A DNA stretch of 54,165 nucleotides. Origin: Nocardia miyunensis NBRC 108239. Lineage in GTDB: Bacteria > Actinomycetota > Actinomycetes > Mycobacteriales > Mycobacteriaceae. Each line of letters starts with the position of its first letter. Positions within the stretch are counted from its first letter, which is position 1. Of the stretch, positions 35,853 to 43,827 are shown in pieces. The stretch is taken from NCBI RefSeq assembly GCF_001613065.1, contig NZ_BDBQ01000105.1:1-54165 (forward strand), given 5' to 3'. The notes under the pieces are model-generated. The model worked only from the letters and a program-made list of their open reading frames with translations, did no database searches and had not been told where the DNA came from. The translations under genes and the position numbers were made by a program.

Positions 35853-37025
35853 ATGCCGTTCATCGCATCGCTGGGGACGTACCTGCCGTGCTGGGGCGCA
35901 CCGCGCCACCGGGTGCCCGGATCGGACGAGGACGCGGTCACCCTCGCCGTGGAGGCCGGGCGCGCGGCCCTGTACGACGCCGGTCCGGTGGAACGGGTCG
36001 TGGTGGTCAGCCGGGATCTGCCGCTGGTCGGCAGCAGTAACGCCGCGGTGTTGCTGGCCGGGCTGGGCCTGGATCCGGAACTGGAGGTGATCGAGCGGCT
36101 CGGCGGTGCGCCCGCCACCCTCGACGCCCTCAGTTCCGCGCGTTCGCGCACGCTGATCATCGGGGTGGATCTGGATCCCGCCGGTGCGGCGGCGGTCCTG
36201 GTCTCCGATCACGGCCTGCAGATCCGCATCGCCGCGCGGGTGGCGCGGAGTCTGCCGGTGCGCACCCGCAATGCGATCGGCACGGTGCACGACTACGGCG
36301 ATCCACGGCTGCTGCACGAACGCGGGCTGGTGGCCTCGCTGGCCGCGGCCTGGCTGGACACCCCCGCGGCGGTCGCCGGGGTCGGCGACAAACAGGCCGC
36401 GGACCTGTGCCGCTCGGTCCCGCCCTCGCTGCCGACCCTCGGGGCGAGTGCCAGCCTGTTCGCGCTGGCGGCGATGTCCGATTGGGGCACAACGGGTTTG
36501 CTGGTCGGCGTGGAACAGGCCGGATTGTCCGGGATCACGGTCGTCGGCGGGGACGCCGTGGTGCACCGCCGCGAACCCGCGGCCCGGGATCTACCGCCGA
36601 GCGATCTGGTGCCCGGCTCGGAGATCCCGATCTCGCTGGCCGCCTACGAGCGTGCCTTCGAGGCGAAGGTGCGCTGGGAGGCCGGAAAGCATTCCGGCAG
36701 TGACGAACTGGACTTCCCGCCGCGCTACCGGGTGGGCGAGGATGGCACGTTGAGCACCGAGTACACGCTGGTGCCGCTGCCGCGCACCGGCACCGTCTAC
36801 ACCGAATGTACTGTCGCGGTTCCGGTTCCGGGTCTGCCCACGCCCTACACGCTGGTCATCGTGGAACTCGACGACGTCGGGGTGCGGGCGCTGGCCAAGG
36901 TCACCGGCACCGATCCCGGGACGGTGGCGATCGGCGATCGCGGGCGGATGGTGCTGCGGCGCGTGGCGGTGCGATCCGGGGTGCCCGACTACGGCTACGC
37001 GTTCGATCCGGAGGGCACGACATGA
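35853..37025 (+). CDS. thiolase-fold protein with C-terminal DUF35 OB-fold, zinc ribbon lost
   Basis: A 390-residue protein. Residues 1-230 have a thiolase/HMG-CoA-synthase-like layout (LGTYLPCWGAPRHRV, ERLGGAPATLDALSS, RTLIIGVD) but no nucleophile Cys. Residues 260-385 have the DUF35 pattern: AYERAFEAKVRWEAGK, DFPPRYR and the OB strands YTECTVAVPVPGLPTPYTLVIVEL. The ribbon's C-x2-C pairs are absent, replaced by HSGSDELDFPP. It probably acts as a scaffold for the adjacent thiolase, as OB/thiolase partners do in related systems. That role is inferred. Confidence 0.7.
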   Translation: MPFIASLGTYLPCWGAPRHRVPGSDEDAVTLAVEAGRAALYDAGPVERVVVVSRDLPLVGSSNAAVLLAGLGLDPELEVIERLGGAPATLDALSSARSRTLIIGVDLDPAGAAAVLVSDHGLQIRIAARVARSLPVRTRNAIGTVHDYGDPRLLHERGLVASLAAAWLDTPAAVAGVGDKQAADLCRSVPPSLPTLGASASLFALAAMSDWGTTGLLVGVEQAGLSGITVVGGDAVVHRREPAARDLPPSDLVPGSEIPISLAAYERAFEAKVRWEAGKHSGSDELDFPPRYRVGEDGTLSTEYTLVPLPRTGTVYTECTVAVPVPGLPTPYTLVIVELDDVGVRALAKVTGTDPGTVAIGDRGRMVLRRVAVRSGVPDYGYAFDPEGTT

Positions 37026-37212
37026 TCGTCCGGAAAGGCACATCCGCGTCGGCTGCGCGACACGATCATTCCGGAGAGCGTGGTGTGAGTGGTAGCGAGG
37101 TGACCGGTCGCGGCGGCGGGCGGAACGGTCTGGAATCTCGGTTGTGCTGCTGTGGAGTGCGGCGGCGGGTCGGGAGTGCACGGACACCGGTCACACCGGA
37201 GAGGGAGTAATT
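37026..37212. repeat. spacer with apparent decayed copies of the preceding gene end
   Basis: This 187-base spacer holds no gene. CGTCCGGAAAGGCAC at 37028 and CATTCCGGAGAG at 37068 resemble GATCCGGAGGGCAC at 37006, near the stop of the preceding gene. Bases 37141-37210 can be aligned with 36946-37020, sharing GTGCTGC, GTGCGG/GTGCGA, GGGAGTGC/GGGGTGC and CCGGAG in order. The last copy supplies GAGGGAG, the ribosome site of the thiolase. The similarity is visible but lower than at the CaiB tail. Confidence 0.45.
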
Positions 37213-38373
37213 ATGCGGCGCGTCGCTGTCGTCGGTGCGGGGATGACTCCGTTCGCCGAGCATTTCGCTTTGGGGATGAAGGATCTCGTGCCTATGGCGT
37301 TCGCCGAATGTCTCGGCGGGGTGGATCGGGGGATGCCCAAGTCCGATGTGCAGGCGGCCTGGTTCGGGGCGATGGGCAATACCGACGGGTTTCCTGCCGG
37401 GATTCTCGCCGATGCGCTGGGGATGCCGGATTTGCCGGTGACTCGGGTCGAGAACTCTTGTGCCACAGGCAATGACGCCGTGCGCAACGCCCTGTTCGGA
37501 ATCGCCTCGGGCGCGTGCGACGTGGCATTGGTGGTCGGCGCGGACAAACTGCGCGAGACCGCGCAGAAGGACATGCTGTGGGAGTGGGAGGCGATGGCCC
37601 GCGATATGGCGTGGGACTATCCGCTGGGCCTGATCGCGCCCGCCGGATTCGCCCTGCACGTCTCGCGCTATCTGCACGAATCACCGGCCACCCGTGAGCA
37701 TCTGGCCATGGTGGCGGTGAAGAACCACCGGCACGGCGTGCGTAATCCCAAGGCGCGCTTGCGGTTCGAGATCACCATGGCGCAGGCCCTGGACGCGCCC
37801 ACGGTGGCCGGGCCGTTCGGGGTGTACGACTGCGCGCCGCAGAGCGACGGCGCGGCCGCGCTGCTGCTGGCCGCCGAGGACGTGGTGGACCGCTACACCT
37901 CCCGGCCGGTGTGGATTCGCGGCGTCGGGCTGGGGCTGGATTCGGTGATGCACCAGCACAAGCAGGACATGACGACGTTCCCCGCGACGGTGCGCGCGGC
38001 CCGCGCGGCGTTCACCATGGCCGGGCTGTCCCCGCGCGACGTGGATGTCGCCGAGGTGCACGACTTCTTCACCGGCATCGAACTGATCAGCTACGAGGAC
38101 CTCGGCTTCGCCGAACGCTTCGAGGGCTACAAACTGCTCGAGACCGGCGCGACCAGCGTCGGCGGCATGCTGCCGGTGAATCCCAGCGGCGGGCTCAAGA
38201 CCAAGGGGCATCCGCCGGGCGCGACCGGGGTGGCGCAGTGCGTCGAGTTGTTCGAGCAGTTGCGCGGCGAGGCCGCCAATCAGGTGGACGGTGCGCGAAT
38301 CGGGTTGGCGCACAATCTCGGCGGGCCGACCGCCGTATCCGCGGTGACCCTGCTGGAGGGACCCGGAGCCTGA
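37213..38373 (+). CDS. thiolase (lipid-transfer-protein/SCPx-type)
   Basis: A 386-residue thiolase that keeps the nucleophile Cys in VENSCATGND (about residue 86), the His of AEVHDFF and the C-terminal GGLKTKGHPPGATG with its His. It should cleave a 3-ketoacyl-CoA. ATG 37213 follows GAGGGAG. The preceding OB-fold protein is its likely partner. Compared with the DUF35 fusion at 28050, which lacks the Cys, this one is the true thiolytic enzyme of the window. Confidence 0.9.
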   Translation: MRRVAVVGAGMTPFAEHFALGMKDLVPMAFAECLGGVDRGMPKSDVQAAWFGAMGNTDGFPAGILADALGMPDLPVTRVENSCATGNDAVRNALFGIASGACDVALVVGADKLRETAQKDMLWEWEAMARDMAWDYPLGLIAPAGFALHVSRYLHESPATREHLAMVAVKNHRHGVRNPKARLRFEITMAQALDAPTVAGPFGVYDCAPQSDGAAALLLAAEDVVDRYTSRPVWIRGVGLGLDSVMHQHKQDMTTFPATVRAARAAFTMAGLSPRDVDVAEVHDFFTGIELISYEDLGFAERFEGYKLLETGATSVGGMLPVNPSGGLKTKGHPPGATGVAQCVELFEQLRGEAANQVDGARIGLAHNLGGPTAVSAVTLLEGPGA

Positions 38374-38374
38374 G

Positions 38375-38767
38375 ATGACCGCAGCACCGGGGCCCGAGGT
38401 GGTCGCCCTGATCTCCGGCAGGCCGTCGGTGCGCCGGATCGTCCTGGAATGGGCCGCGCGATTCGTGGGCCACACCGGCACCGTGCACGTGGTCTGCGAC
38501 GGCATGCCCGATCCGCTGCTGCTCGGCTCGATGGCGCTGTACGGTTTCGTGCTCGACGACGGCAACCGCGAGCATCTCGATTTCCGCTGCACCGCAACAA
38601 CTCTCGCTCCGCACGGGTGCGGCTGGACGTGGCAGTACGTCGCCATGGGCGCGGCCGGGCAGGCGCTGCGGCGGGCGAAGCTGGCCGGGGTGGTCGCGGT
38701 ACTGCCGCGCCGCTCCTCCCTGCTGCGCCCGGCCTCGATCCGGGTGGTGCGCCCCGAACGCGGCTGA
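38375..38767 (+). CDS. hypothetical protein, 130 residues
   Basis: I do not recognise this protein. It starts at ATG 38375, directly after the thiolase stop, and has normal high-GC codon use. Visible features are an alpha/beta-like N-terminal half (RRIVLEWAARFVGHTGTVHVVCDG) and a basic C-terminus (LPRRSSLLRPASIRVVRPERG). There is no signal peptide and no obvious transmembrane helix. Its place at the end of a five-gene catabolic unit suggests an accessory role, but a decayed gene remnant is also possible. Confidence 0.5.
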   Translation: MTAAPGPEVVALISGRPSVRRIVLEWAARFVGHTGTVHVVCDGMPDPLLLGSMALYGFVLDDGNREHLDFRCTATTLAPHGCGWTWQYVAMGAAGQALRRAKLAGVVAVLPRRSSLLRPASIRVVRPERG

Positions 38768-38834
38768 GCGGATACTTCGCTCCGTACCCGCTGTCGCCGC
38801 TCGACGGGCACGAGGGTGGCCGGCCGGTTTCATT

Positions 38835-38856
38835 ATGCTGTGACGATGCTGTGACG
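38835..38856. promoter_or_regulatory. 11-bp perfect direct repeat upstream of a TetR gene
   Basis: ATGCTGTGACG occurs twice without a gap (38835-38845 and 38846-38856), 50 bases before the TetR start. The 11-base period is close to one helical turn, so two protein units would lie on one face of the DNA. Outer bases CATTATGC and GGCAGAATG add partial dyad symmetry. A role as regulator site is inferred. Confidence 0.5.
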
Positions 38857-38905
38857 GCAGAATGGCACGAGAGAGGTGAGCCACGAGAGCTGCGAGGAGG
38901 ACCGG

Positions 38906-39553
38906 ATGGGCGAGGCGGATGCACCCGCGCGTCGCGGGGCCGGGCGGCCCACTCGCGAGCAGGCGGCGGCGCGGCAGCAGGAGCTGCTCGACACGGCGCT
39001 GGATCTGTTCCTGGAGAACGGATTCGACGCGACGACCGTGGAGATGATCGCCTCGCGGGTGAATATGACCAAGCGCACCATCTACGCGCGGTATCCGGAC
39101 AAGGCGGCGTTGTTCCTGGCGGCGGTGCATCGCGCCGTGGAAGGTCAGATCGTGCCGCGCGAGGTGCTTGCGGGCTTCGATTCCGGGGATCTCACGCAGA
39201 CGCTCGAATCGGTCGCCCGGCTGCGCATCGATCAGGTGATGACGCCCAACGGCCTACGCCTGCAACGGATCATCAATACCGAGGGCTACCGGTTCCCGGA
39301 GATCTTCGTGGCCAACTACGAGCGCAGCGCCGGGCCGGTGATCGACTTCGTGGCCGGTGTGCTCGATCGCGCGATCGTGGCCGGGACCATCGCGCCGATC
39401 GATACCGACCAGGCCGCGCGCGCCTTCATGAGCATGGTGGTCGGCGGGCAGGTGCGCAGCATCGTGGCGGGGCGCCCGCCCAGTGCCGCGCAGCTCGAGG
39501 AGCGGGTGGGGTTCACCGTGCGCCTGCTGCTGGACGGTTTGCGCCCGCGCTGA
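38906..39553 (+). CDS. TetR/AcrR-family transcriptional regulator
   Basis: A 215-residue regulator with a basic N-terminus (ARRGAGRPTREQ) and the helix-turn-helix TTVEMIASRVNMTKRTIYARYPDKAALF at about 45-72. The C-terminal half resembles the AcrR-type ligand domain (RIINTEGYRFPEIFVANYE). ATG 38906 has AGGAGG eight bases upstream. It follows the ALDH-thiolase operon and probably controls it or itself. It is a second candidate for binding the GAGAAT-type palindromes. Confidence 0.88.
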   Translation: MGEADAPARRGAGRPTREQAAARQQELLDTALDLFLENGFDATTVEMIASRVNMTKRTIYARYPDKAALFLAAVHRAVEGQIVPREVLAGFDSGDLTQTLESVARLRIDQVMTPNGLRLQRIINTEGYRFPEIFVANYERSAGPVIDFVAGVLDRAIVAGTIAPIDTDQAARAFMSMVVGGQVRSIVAGRPPSAAQLEERVGFTVRLLLDGLRPR

Positions 39554-39563
39554 ACCGCTGCGA

Positions 39564-39860
39564 TCAGATCGGTTCCCAGACCGTCATCGTGGTGTGCTCG
39601 GGATCGCCCAGGGTGCTCGCCTGCATGCGGCCGTCCTCGAGCCGCGCTCCGATCTCCTTGCGCACGGCGTTGATATCGCCGTCGATCTCGTAGATCGCCA
39701 GGAATTCGGGAGGCTGCCCGTCCTTGCCGAGAAGCCGGTGGCGCGTAACGGAACTCACGCCTTCGATGGCGAGCATCTCCGGGACGTGGACGGTGGCGTA
39801 CCAGGTGTTGTACTCCTCGTCCTTGCCCGCTATGGCACGGGAATTCACCAGCATCTTCAT
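39564..39860 (-). CDS. EthD-like / dimeric alpha-beta barrel protein
   Basis: A 98-residue protein that reads as a ferredoxin-like dimeric barrel: MLVNSRAIAGKDEEYNTWYATVHVPEMLAIEGVSSVTRHRL and FLAIYEIDGD. The pattern of EEYN-W-Y-VH-PE is typical of EthD/DUF4286-like proteins, which occur with P450 and ring-cleavage pathways, mostly without known activity. It ends ten bases from the convergent TetR stop and is divergent from the SDR at 40323. Confidence 0.7.
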   Translation of the reverse strand: MKMLVNSRAIAGKDEEYNTWYATVHVPEMLAIEGVSSVTRHRLLGKDGQPPEFLAIYEIDGDINAVRKEIGARLEDGRMQASTLGDPEHTTMTVWEPI

Positions 39861-40322
39861 CGTGTCCTCCGTTCGTGTGACCGCGCTCGCGGTGCGCGAC
39901 GACGGTCTTGTCTCTGTGACGAAACATCATTATCTTATTTAGAGAACCACATTTCCACCAGCGTCACCGGATGACGCCGGCGACGGCGCGGGAGGTCGGC
40001 CGATGAACAGCGACATCAGTGCGGTCGGCTCCGCCGTGGCGAGTCGCTGGTCCACGGCGTCTCGATCGAGGGAATGCGCGGTGCTGACCGACCTGTGTGG
40101 TGGTGCGCGCGGCGGAGCTGCTGCCGGCGTGTCCGAGCGACGGTGCGGGAGGTACGAGAGTGCCTGGCGCAGAGTTGATTCCGCGTCGTCCAACGGTCGG
40201 ATCGCGGTGCGGGCGCCTGCCGATCCGGCCGCGCGATACGTCTGCGCGCACGGCCCGCGCGGCAGGTTGCCGTGGTGGCTCGGGCGGGATGAGTTGGCAG
40301 GTTCGAGGAAGGGGACAGTGTC
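39861..40322. other. 462-base divergent spacer, no supported gene
   Basis: The left part carries the GAGAAC-CAC-ATTTCC palindrome. An open frame from ATG 40003 has a good ribosome site (GCGGGAGGT) but its predicted 114-residue product has no recognisable features and runs into the SDR start in another frame. The 15-base block GACGGCGCGGGAGGT (39982-39996) recurs with one change at 40139-40153, which suggests a duplicated translation-start region. Otherwise I see nothing in it. Confidence 0.4.
39942..39956. promoter_or_regulatory. operator-like palindrome (GAGAAT-N3-ATTCTC family, site 5)
   Basis: GAGAAC-CAC-ATTTCC matches the shared motif with three mismatches. The AT-rich stretch before it (CATTATC-N7-GAGAACC, 39928-39948) repeats the inverted-order arrangement seen perfectly at site 4. 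It lies 82 bases upstream of the EthD-like gene start and in the divergent spacer with the SDR. Confidence 0.45.
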
Positions 40323-41159
40323 ATGGCACGTCCGCACGGGAAGGTGAATTCGGGGGAGCATCGGCGGGTGGCGCTGGTGACGGGCGCGGCGCGGGGGATC
40401 GGCGCGGCCACGGTGCTGGAACTGGCCGACCGGGGCTGGTCGGTACTGGCGGTGGACGTCGCGTGTGACGATCCGGCGCTGCCGTATCCGATGGGTAGCA
40501 AGAGTGAGCTCGTGGCGGTGGCGGCCGAGGCCAGCAGCCGGGTCAGCCGGGTGGGTGCGGTCCGGCCGTTCGTGGCCGATGTGCGCGATCCGGAGGCGTT
40601 GCGCGCGGCGGTGGCCGAGTCGGTCGAGACCTGGGGCGGGCTGGACGCGGCGATCGCGGTGGCCGGGGTCATCGCGGGCGGAGAACCGCTGTGGGAGATG
40701 CCGGTCGAGCGGGAACGCGCCGTCATGGACATCTGCCTGGGCGGGGTGATGAATCTGGCTCGGGCCGCGATTCCGGCGCTGCTGGCCCGTCCGGAGCCGC
40801 GGACCGGACGTTTCCTGGCCGTCGCCTCGGCCGCGGCCACCAAGGGATTGCCGCAGCTCGCGGCCTACTGTGCCGCGAAAGCCGGTGTGACCGGCCTGAT
40901 CCGGGCGCTGGGCGCGGAACTGGGCGGCACCGGGGTCAGCGCCAACGCGGTCAGCCCGGGATCCACCGACACCGAGGTCCTGGCCGAGACCGCGCGGATC
41001 TACCACCTGCCCGACGCGGCGCGCTTCGGCGGGCAGCAGCCGGTCGGCCGATTGCTGGATCCGGCCGAAATCGCCGCGGTGCTGGCCTTTCTCGCCGGAC
41101 CGGATAGCAGTGCGATGACCGGCGCTGTGGTTCCCGTCGACGGTGGCCTGGCGTTGTGA
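40323..41159 (+). CDS. mycofactocin-coupled SDR oxidoreductase
   Basis: A 278-residue SDR of the second mycofactocin-associated subfamily: ALVTGAARGIGAAT, the insert VDVACDDPALPYPMGSKSEL after the second strand, YCAAKAG and NAVSPGSTDTEVL. GGAAGGGG precedes ATG 40323. It probably oxidises an alcohol and passes electrons to mycofactocin. The following spacer contains two decayed copies of its last 20 codons. Confidence 0.9.
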   Translation: MARPHGKVNSGEHRRVALVTGAARGIGAATVLELADRGWSVLAVDVACDDPALPYPMGSKSELVAVAAEASSRVSRVGAVRPFVADVRDPEALRAAVAESVETWGGLDAAIAVAGVIAGGEPLWEMPVERERAVMDICLGGVMNLARAAIPALLARPEPRTGRFLAVASAAATKGLPQLAAYCAAKAGVTGLIRALGAELGGTGVSANAVSPGSTDTEVLAETARIYHLPDAARFGGQQPVGRLLDPAEIAAVLAFLAGPDSSAMTGAVVPVDGGLAL

Positions 41160-41178
41160 CCGAGTGGTGTCGGTGTTC

Positions 41179-41310
41179 TGCCGGTACCGATAGCGGTGTG
41201 ATGGCCAATGCGTCGGCGGTCCGGCGTGGTGACCGAATGATTCCGGTGGTTCCCGCCGGTCCTGACAGCAGTGTGACACGCGGTGCGATGGTTCGGCGCT
41301 GTGCGAGAGG
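41179..41310 (+). repeat. two decayed copies of the preceding SDR gene end
   Basis: The SDR end at about 41090-41125 contains TTCTCGCCGGACCGGATAGC then AGTGCGATGACC. Copy 1 (41186-41222) reads GCCGGTACCGATAGC then GGTGTGATGGCC. Copy 2 (41249-41285) reads GCCGGTCCTGACAGC then AGTGTGACACG. Each continues with weaker similarity for about 25 bases. The copies fill most of the 160-base spacer before the F420 oxidoreductase. Confidence 0.65.
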
Positions 41311-41319
41311 AATGTCCTG

Positions 41320-42183
41320 ATGGCCGAGTGGTTCCTGTTCCTGCCGCAGATTCGGATGGATGTCGCCGATATCGTCGAGCGCGCCCGAGCGGCCGAGGCC
41401 GCCGGATTCGACGGGATCGCCTTCATCGATCATCTGCTCGCGCCCGGGGCCGATCAACAGCCGCTGTGGGAGGCGATGACGGTGGCCACCTGGGTGGCCG
41501 CGCGGACCGAGCGGTTGCGCATCGGTCATCTGGTGCTGTGCGACGCGTTCCGGCATCCGGCGGTGCTGGCCAAACAGGCGGTGACGTTGCAGGAGGCGTC
41601 CGGCGGCCGATTCGAGCTCGGGCTGGGCGCGGGATCGCAGCCGGGGGAGCTGACCGGATTCGACATCACCCGGGACAAGGCCGCGGCGCGGCGAGCGCGG
41701 CTGGGACGCACACTCGAACTGCTGCAACAGTATTGGGGAGCCCCCGGTGCGGAGAGACTCTTCCAGCCGCCGCGCCCGAGCGTACCGATTCCGATCGTGA
41801 TCGGCGGCACGAGCACGCCGGTGCTGGAACTGGTGCGTCGGTATGCCTCGTGGTGGAATCTGCCTGTCTCGCACCTTGATCGGCTGGAATCGCTGAAATC
41901 CGAGGTCGGCTCGGCCCGCGTGTCGGTGCAGCAGATGGTCGGATTCGTCGGGCGCGCAGGCGATGCCGAACAGGTGCGCGCACAGAGCGACCGCCGATTC
42001 GGTTATCTCGATGACGGTCTCGTCGTCGGCGATGCAGCGCGACTCGCCGGTCACTTCGCGGGCCTGGCCGCGCGCGGGGTCGAACGGTTCTACGTGTGGT
42101 TCGCCGATTTCGCTGCGCCGCAGACACTTACCGAATTCGGGGAGACGGTCATCGCCGATCCCCGTTTCGGCCGCCACGGCTGA
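41320..42183 (+). CDS. LLM-class F420-dependent oxidoreductase
   Basis: A 287-residue luciferase-fold protein: RAAEAAGFDGIAFIDHLLAPG, VAARTERLRIGHLV, EASGGRFELGLGAGSQPGEL, VPIPIVIGGTSTPVLELV. ATG 41320 has GAGAGGA eight bases upstream. It lies in one transcription unit with the mycofactocin SDR, so two different hydride carriers, mycofactocin and F420, act side by side. Confidence 0.87.
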   Translation: MAEWFLFLPQIRMDVADIVERARAAEAAGFDGIAFIDHLLAPGADQQPLWEAMTVATWVAARTERLRIGHLVLCDAFRHPAVLAKQAVTLQEASGGRFELGLGAGSQPGELTGFDITRDKAAARRARLGRTLELLQQYWGAPGAERLFQPPRPSVPIPIVIGGTSTPVLELVRRYASWWNLPVSHLDRLESLKSEVGSARVSVQQMVGFVGRAGDAEQVRAQSDRRFGYLDDGLVVGDAARLAGHFAGLAARGVERFYVWFADFAAPQTLTEFGETVIADPRFGRHG

Positions 42184-42245
42184 CGGGACGCTGACGTACG
42201 AGCCTGCGCGAGATCGACTCGCCGCCACCGTCGTTCGCGCTCAGC

Positions 42246-43673
42246 TCACTTCAGCTGATCCTTGACCACCTTGCCGGTGGCGTTCATCGGCAGTTCGGTC
42301 CGGAACTCGAGCGACCGCGGCACCTTGAATCCGGCCATCCGCTCCCGGCTCCAGCGCAACAACTCCTCTTCGGTCACAGCGCTTTTCGGCACGACGAACG
42401 CCTTACCCACCTGGCCCAGCCGCTCATCGGGCACCCCGATCACCGCGACCTGCGCCACTGCGGGGTGTTCGAGCAGAAAGCCTTCGATCTCGGCCGGATA
42501 GGCATTGAAACCGCCGACGATGAACATGTCCTTCTTACGGCCGACGATGCGCAGCCGCCCCTCCGGATCGAGTTCGCCCAGATCGCCGGTGTGCAGCCAG
42601 CCGTCGGGATCGATGGCCGCGGCCGTGGCCTCGGGATCGTCGAGATAGCCCTGCATGACCGAATATCCGCGCACCAGAACCTCGCCGTCGTCGCCGAGAC
42701 CGATCTCGATGCCGTCGCAGGCCGTGCCCGCGGTGGTGGCGATCTGCTCGAAGGTGTCGCCCGGCCGCGAGGCGGTGACGGTCCCGGCCTCGGTCAGGCC
42801 GTAACCGGTCATGATCGAGCGGAACGGCAGTTCCTCACGCATGCGGCGGACCAGTTCGACCGGAATATCGGCCGCGCCGGTCACCGCCGCGCGCAGTGAG
42901 GACAGGTCGTGCCCGCTGCCCTGTGCCTGTAGCAGTGAGTGGTACAGGGTCGGCGGGCCGGGCAGCATGGTCACCCGTTCGCGCTCGATGAGATCCAGGA
43001 CCGCGGGCATGTCGAGCACCCGCACCGGCAGCATCGTCGCGCCGCGGGTGAGCGAGGAGATCAATCCGGCTTTGTAGCCGAAGGTGTGGAAGAACGGATT
43101 GACCAGCAGATACCGGTCGCCCTCCCGCAGATCGGCCAGATCGCACCATTCGGCGTACAGGCGCAGCGTCTGACGGTGATTCATCATGACGCCCTTGGGC
43201 TTTCCGGTCGTGCCGGAGGTGTAGATCACATCCGCCACATCGGTACCCAGCATCTGCGCCTCGAAAGGCTCTCCGCTGGAAAGGAATTCCGAGGCAAGAT
43301 CGATCACCGGCACGTCCGCGGTGTACTCGCGGCCCAGGAATCCCTGCTCCGCCAACACCATTCGCGCACCGCTGCGGCGGATCACGTCGGCGGCCTCGGC
43401 GGCGGTGAAGCGGGTGTTCACCGGGACCAGGACCGCGCCCGCGGTCAGCACGCCGAAGGCCGCGACGATCCACTGCGCCGAATTGGGCGCCCAGATCGCG
43501 ACGCGCTCACCCTTCGCGATTCCCGCCGCCGCGAAGGCGCCCGCCGCGCGGCGCACGCGATCGGCGAGTTCGGCGAAACTCCAGCGCAGCGTCCCGTCGA
43601 CGACCGCTTCGGCCGGACCGAAGCGATCGCCCGCGATCGATACCAGCTGCGGGATGGTGTCGCAGTGAGTCAT
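42246..43673 (-). CDS. FadD3-like acyl-CoA ligase
   Basis: A 475-residue ANL ligase with VIYTSGTTGKPKGVMM (ATP loop), MTGYGLTEAGT, LHTGDLGELDPEGRL, GRKKDMFIVGGFNAYPAEIE and the C-terminal Lys of NATGKVVK. The opening part (QLVSIAGDRFGPAEAVVDG, VAIWAPNSAQWIVAAFGVLTAGAVLVPVNTRF) strongly resembles FadD3, which activates the steroid-derived acid HIP in mycobacteria. The start ATG 43673 has no clear ribosome site. Similarity is by eye; a different cyclic acid substrate is possible. Confidence 0.85.
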   Translation of the reverse strand: MTHCDTIPQLVSIAGDRFGPAEAVVDGTLRWSFAELADRVRRAAGAFAAAGIAKGERVAIWAPNSAQWIVAAFGVLTAGAVLVPVNTRFTAAEAADVIRRSGARMVLAEQGFLGREYTADVPVIDLASEFLSSGEPFEAQMLGTDVADVIYTSGTTGKPKGVMMNHRQTLRLYAEWCDLADLREGDRYLLVNPFFHTFGYKAGLISSLTRGATMLPVRVLDMPAVLDLIERERVTMLPGPPTLYHSLLQAQGSGHDLSSLRAAVTGAADIPVELVRRMREELPFRSIMTGYGLTEAGTVTASRPGDTFEQIATTAGTACDGIEIGLGDDGEVLVRGYSVMQGYLDDPEATAAAIDPDGWLHTGDLGELDPEGRLRIVGRKKDMFIVGGFNAYPAEIEGFLLEHPAVAQVAVIGVPDERLGQVGKAFVVPKSAVTEEELLRWSRERMAGFKVPRSLEFRTELPMNATGKVVKDQLK

Positions 43674-43796
43674 ACGCTGTGCCAATCGGGCGCATGGGCG
43701 GGGCACTGCGTGGTTACGCTCCGCTGCCGCCGCTGTATCCGATGGCGGCATTCCCGGGTCGCTCCGTGGTTACGCAGGCTGCCGCCTCCGCTCCTG

Positions 43797-43827
43797 CCGC
43801 TCATACCGCAGGCCTGACCGCTCATAC
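43797..43827 (-). repeat. 10-bp direct repeat carrying the amidohydrolase stop codon
   Basis: CCGCTCATAC occurs at 43797-43806 and 43818-43827; the second contains the stop codon of the amidohydrolase. In the same spacer GTGGTTACGC occurs at 43710-43719 and 43766-43775, each followed by GCTGCCGCC within a few bases. So the 148-base spacer downstream of this gene is also internally repetitive. Confidence 0.5.

Noticed and set aside
40003..40347. 114-codon frame with a good ribosome site
   Set aside because: The product has no recognisable features, the frame overlaps the SDR start, and the start region is part of a repeated 15-base block; it is kept only as a possible remnant.
42241..42258. 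TCAGCT-N6-AGCTGA hairpin as a terminator
   Set aside because: The stem is only six base pairs, there is no T-run, and it contains the ligase stop codon.
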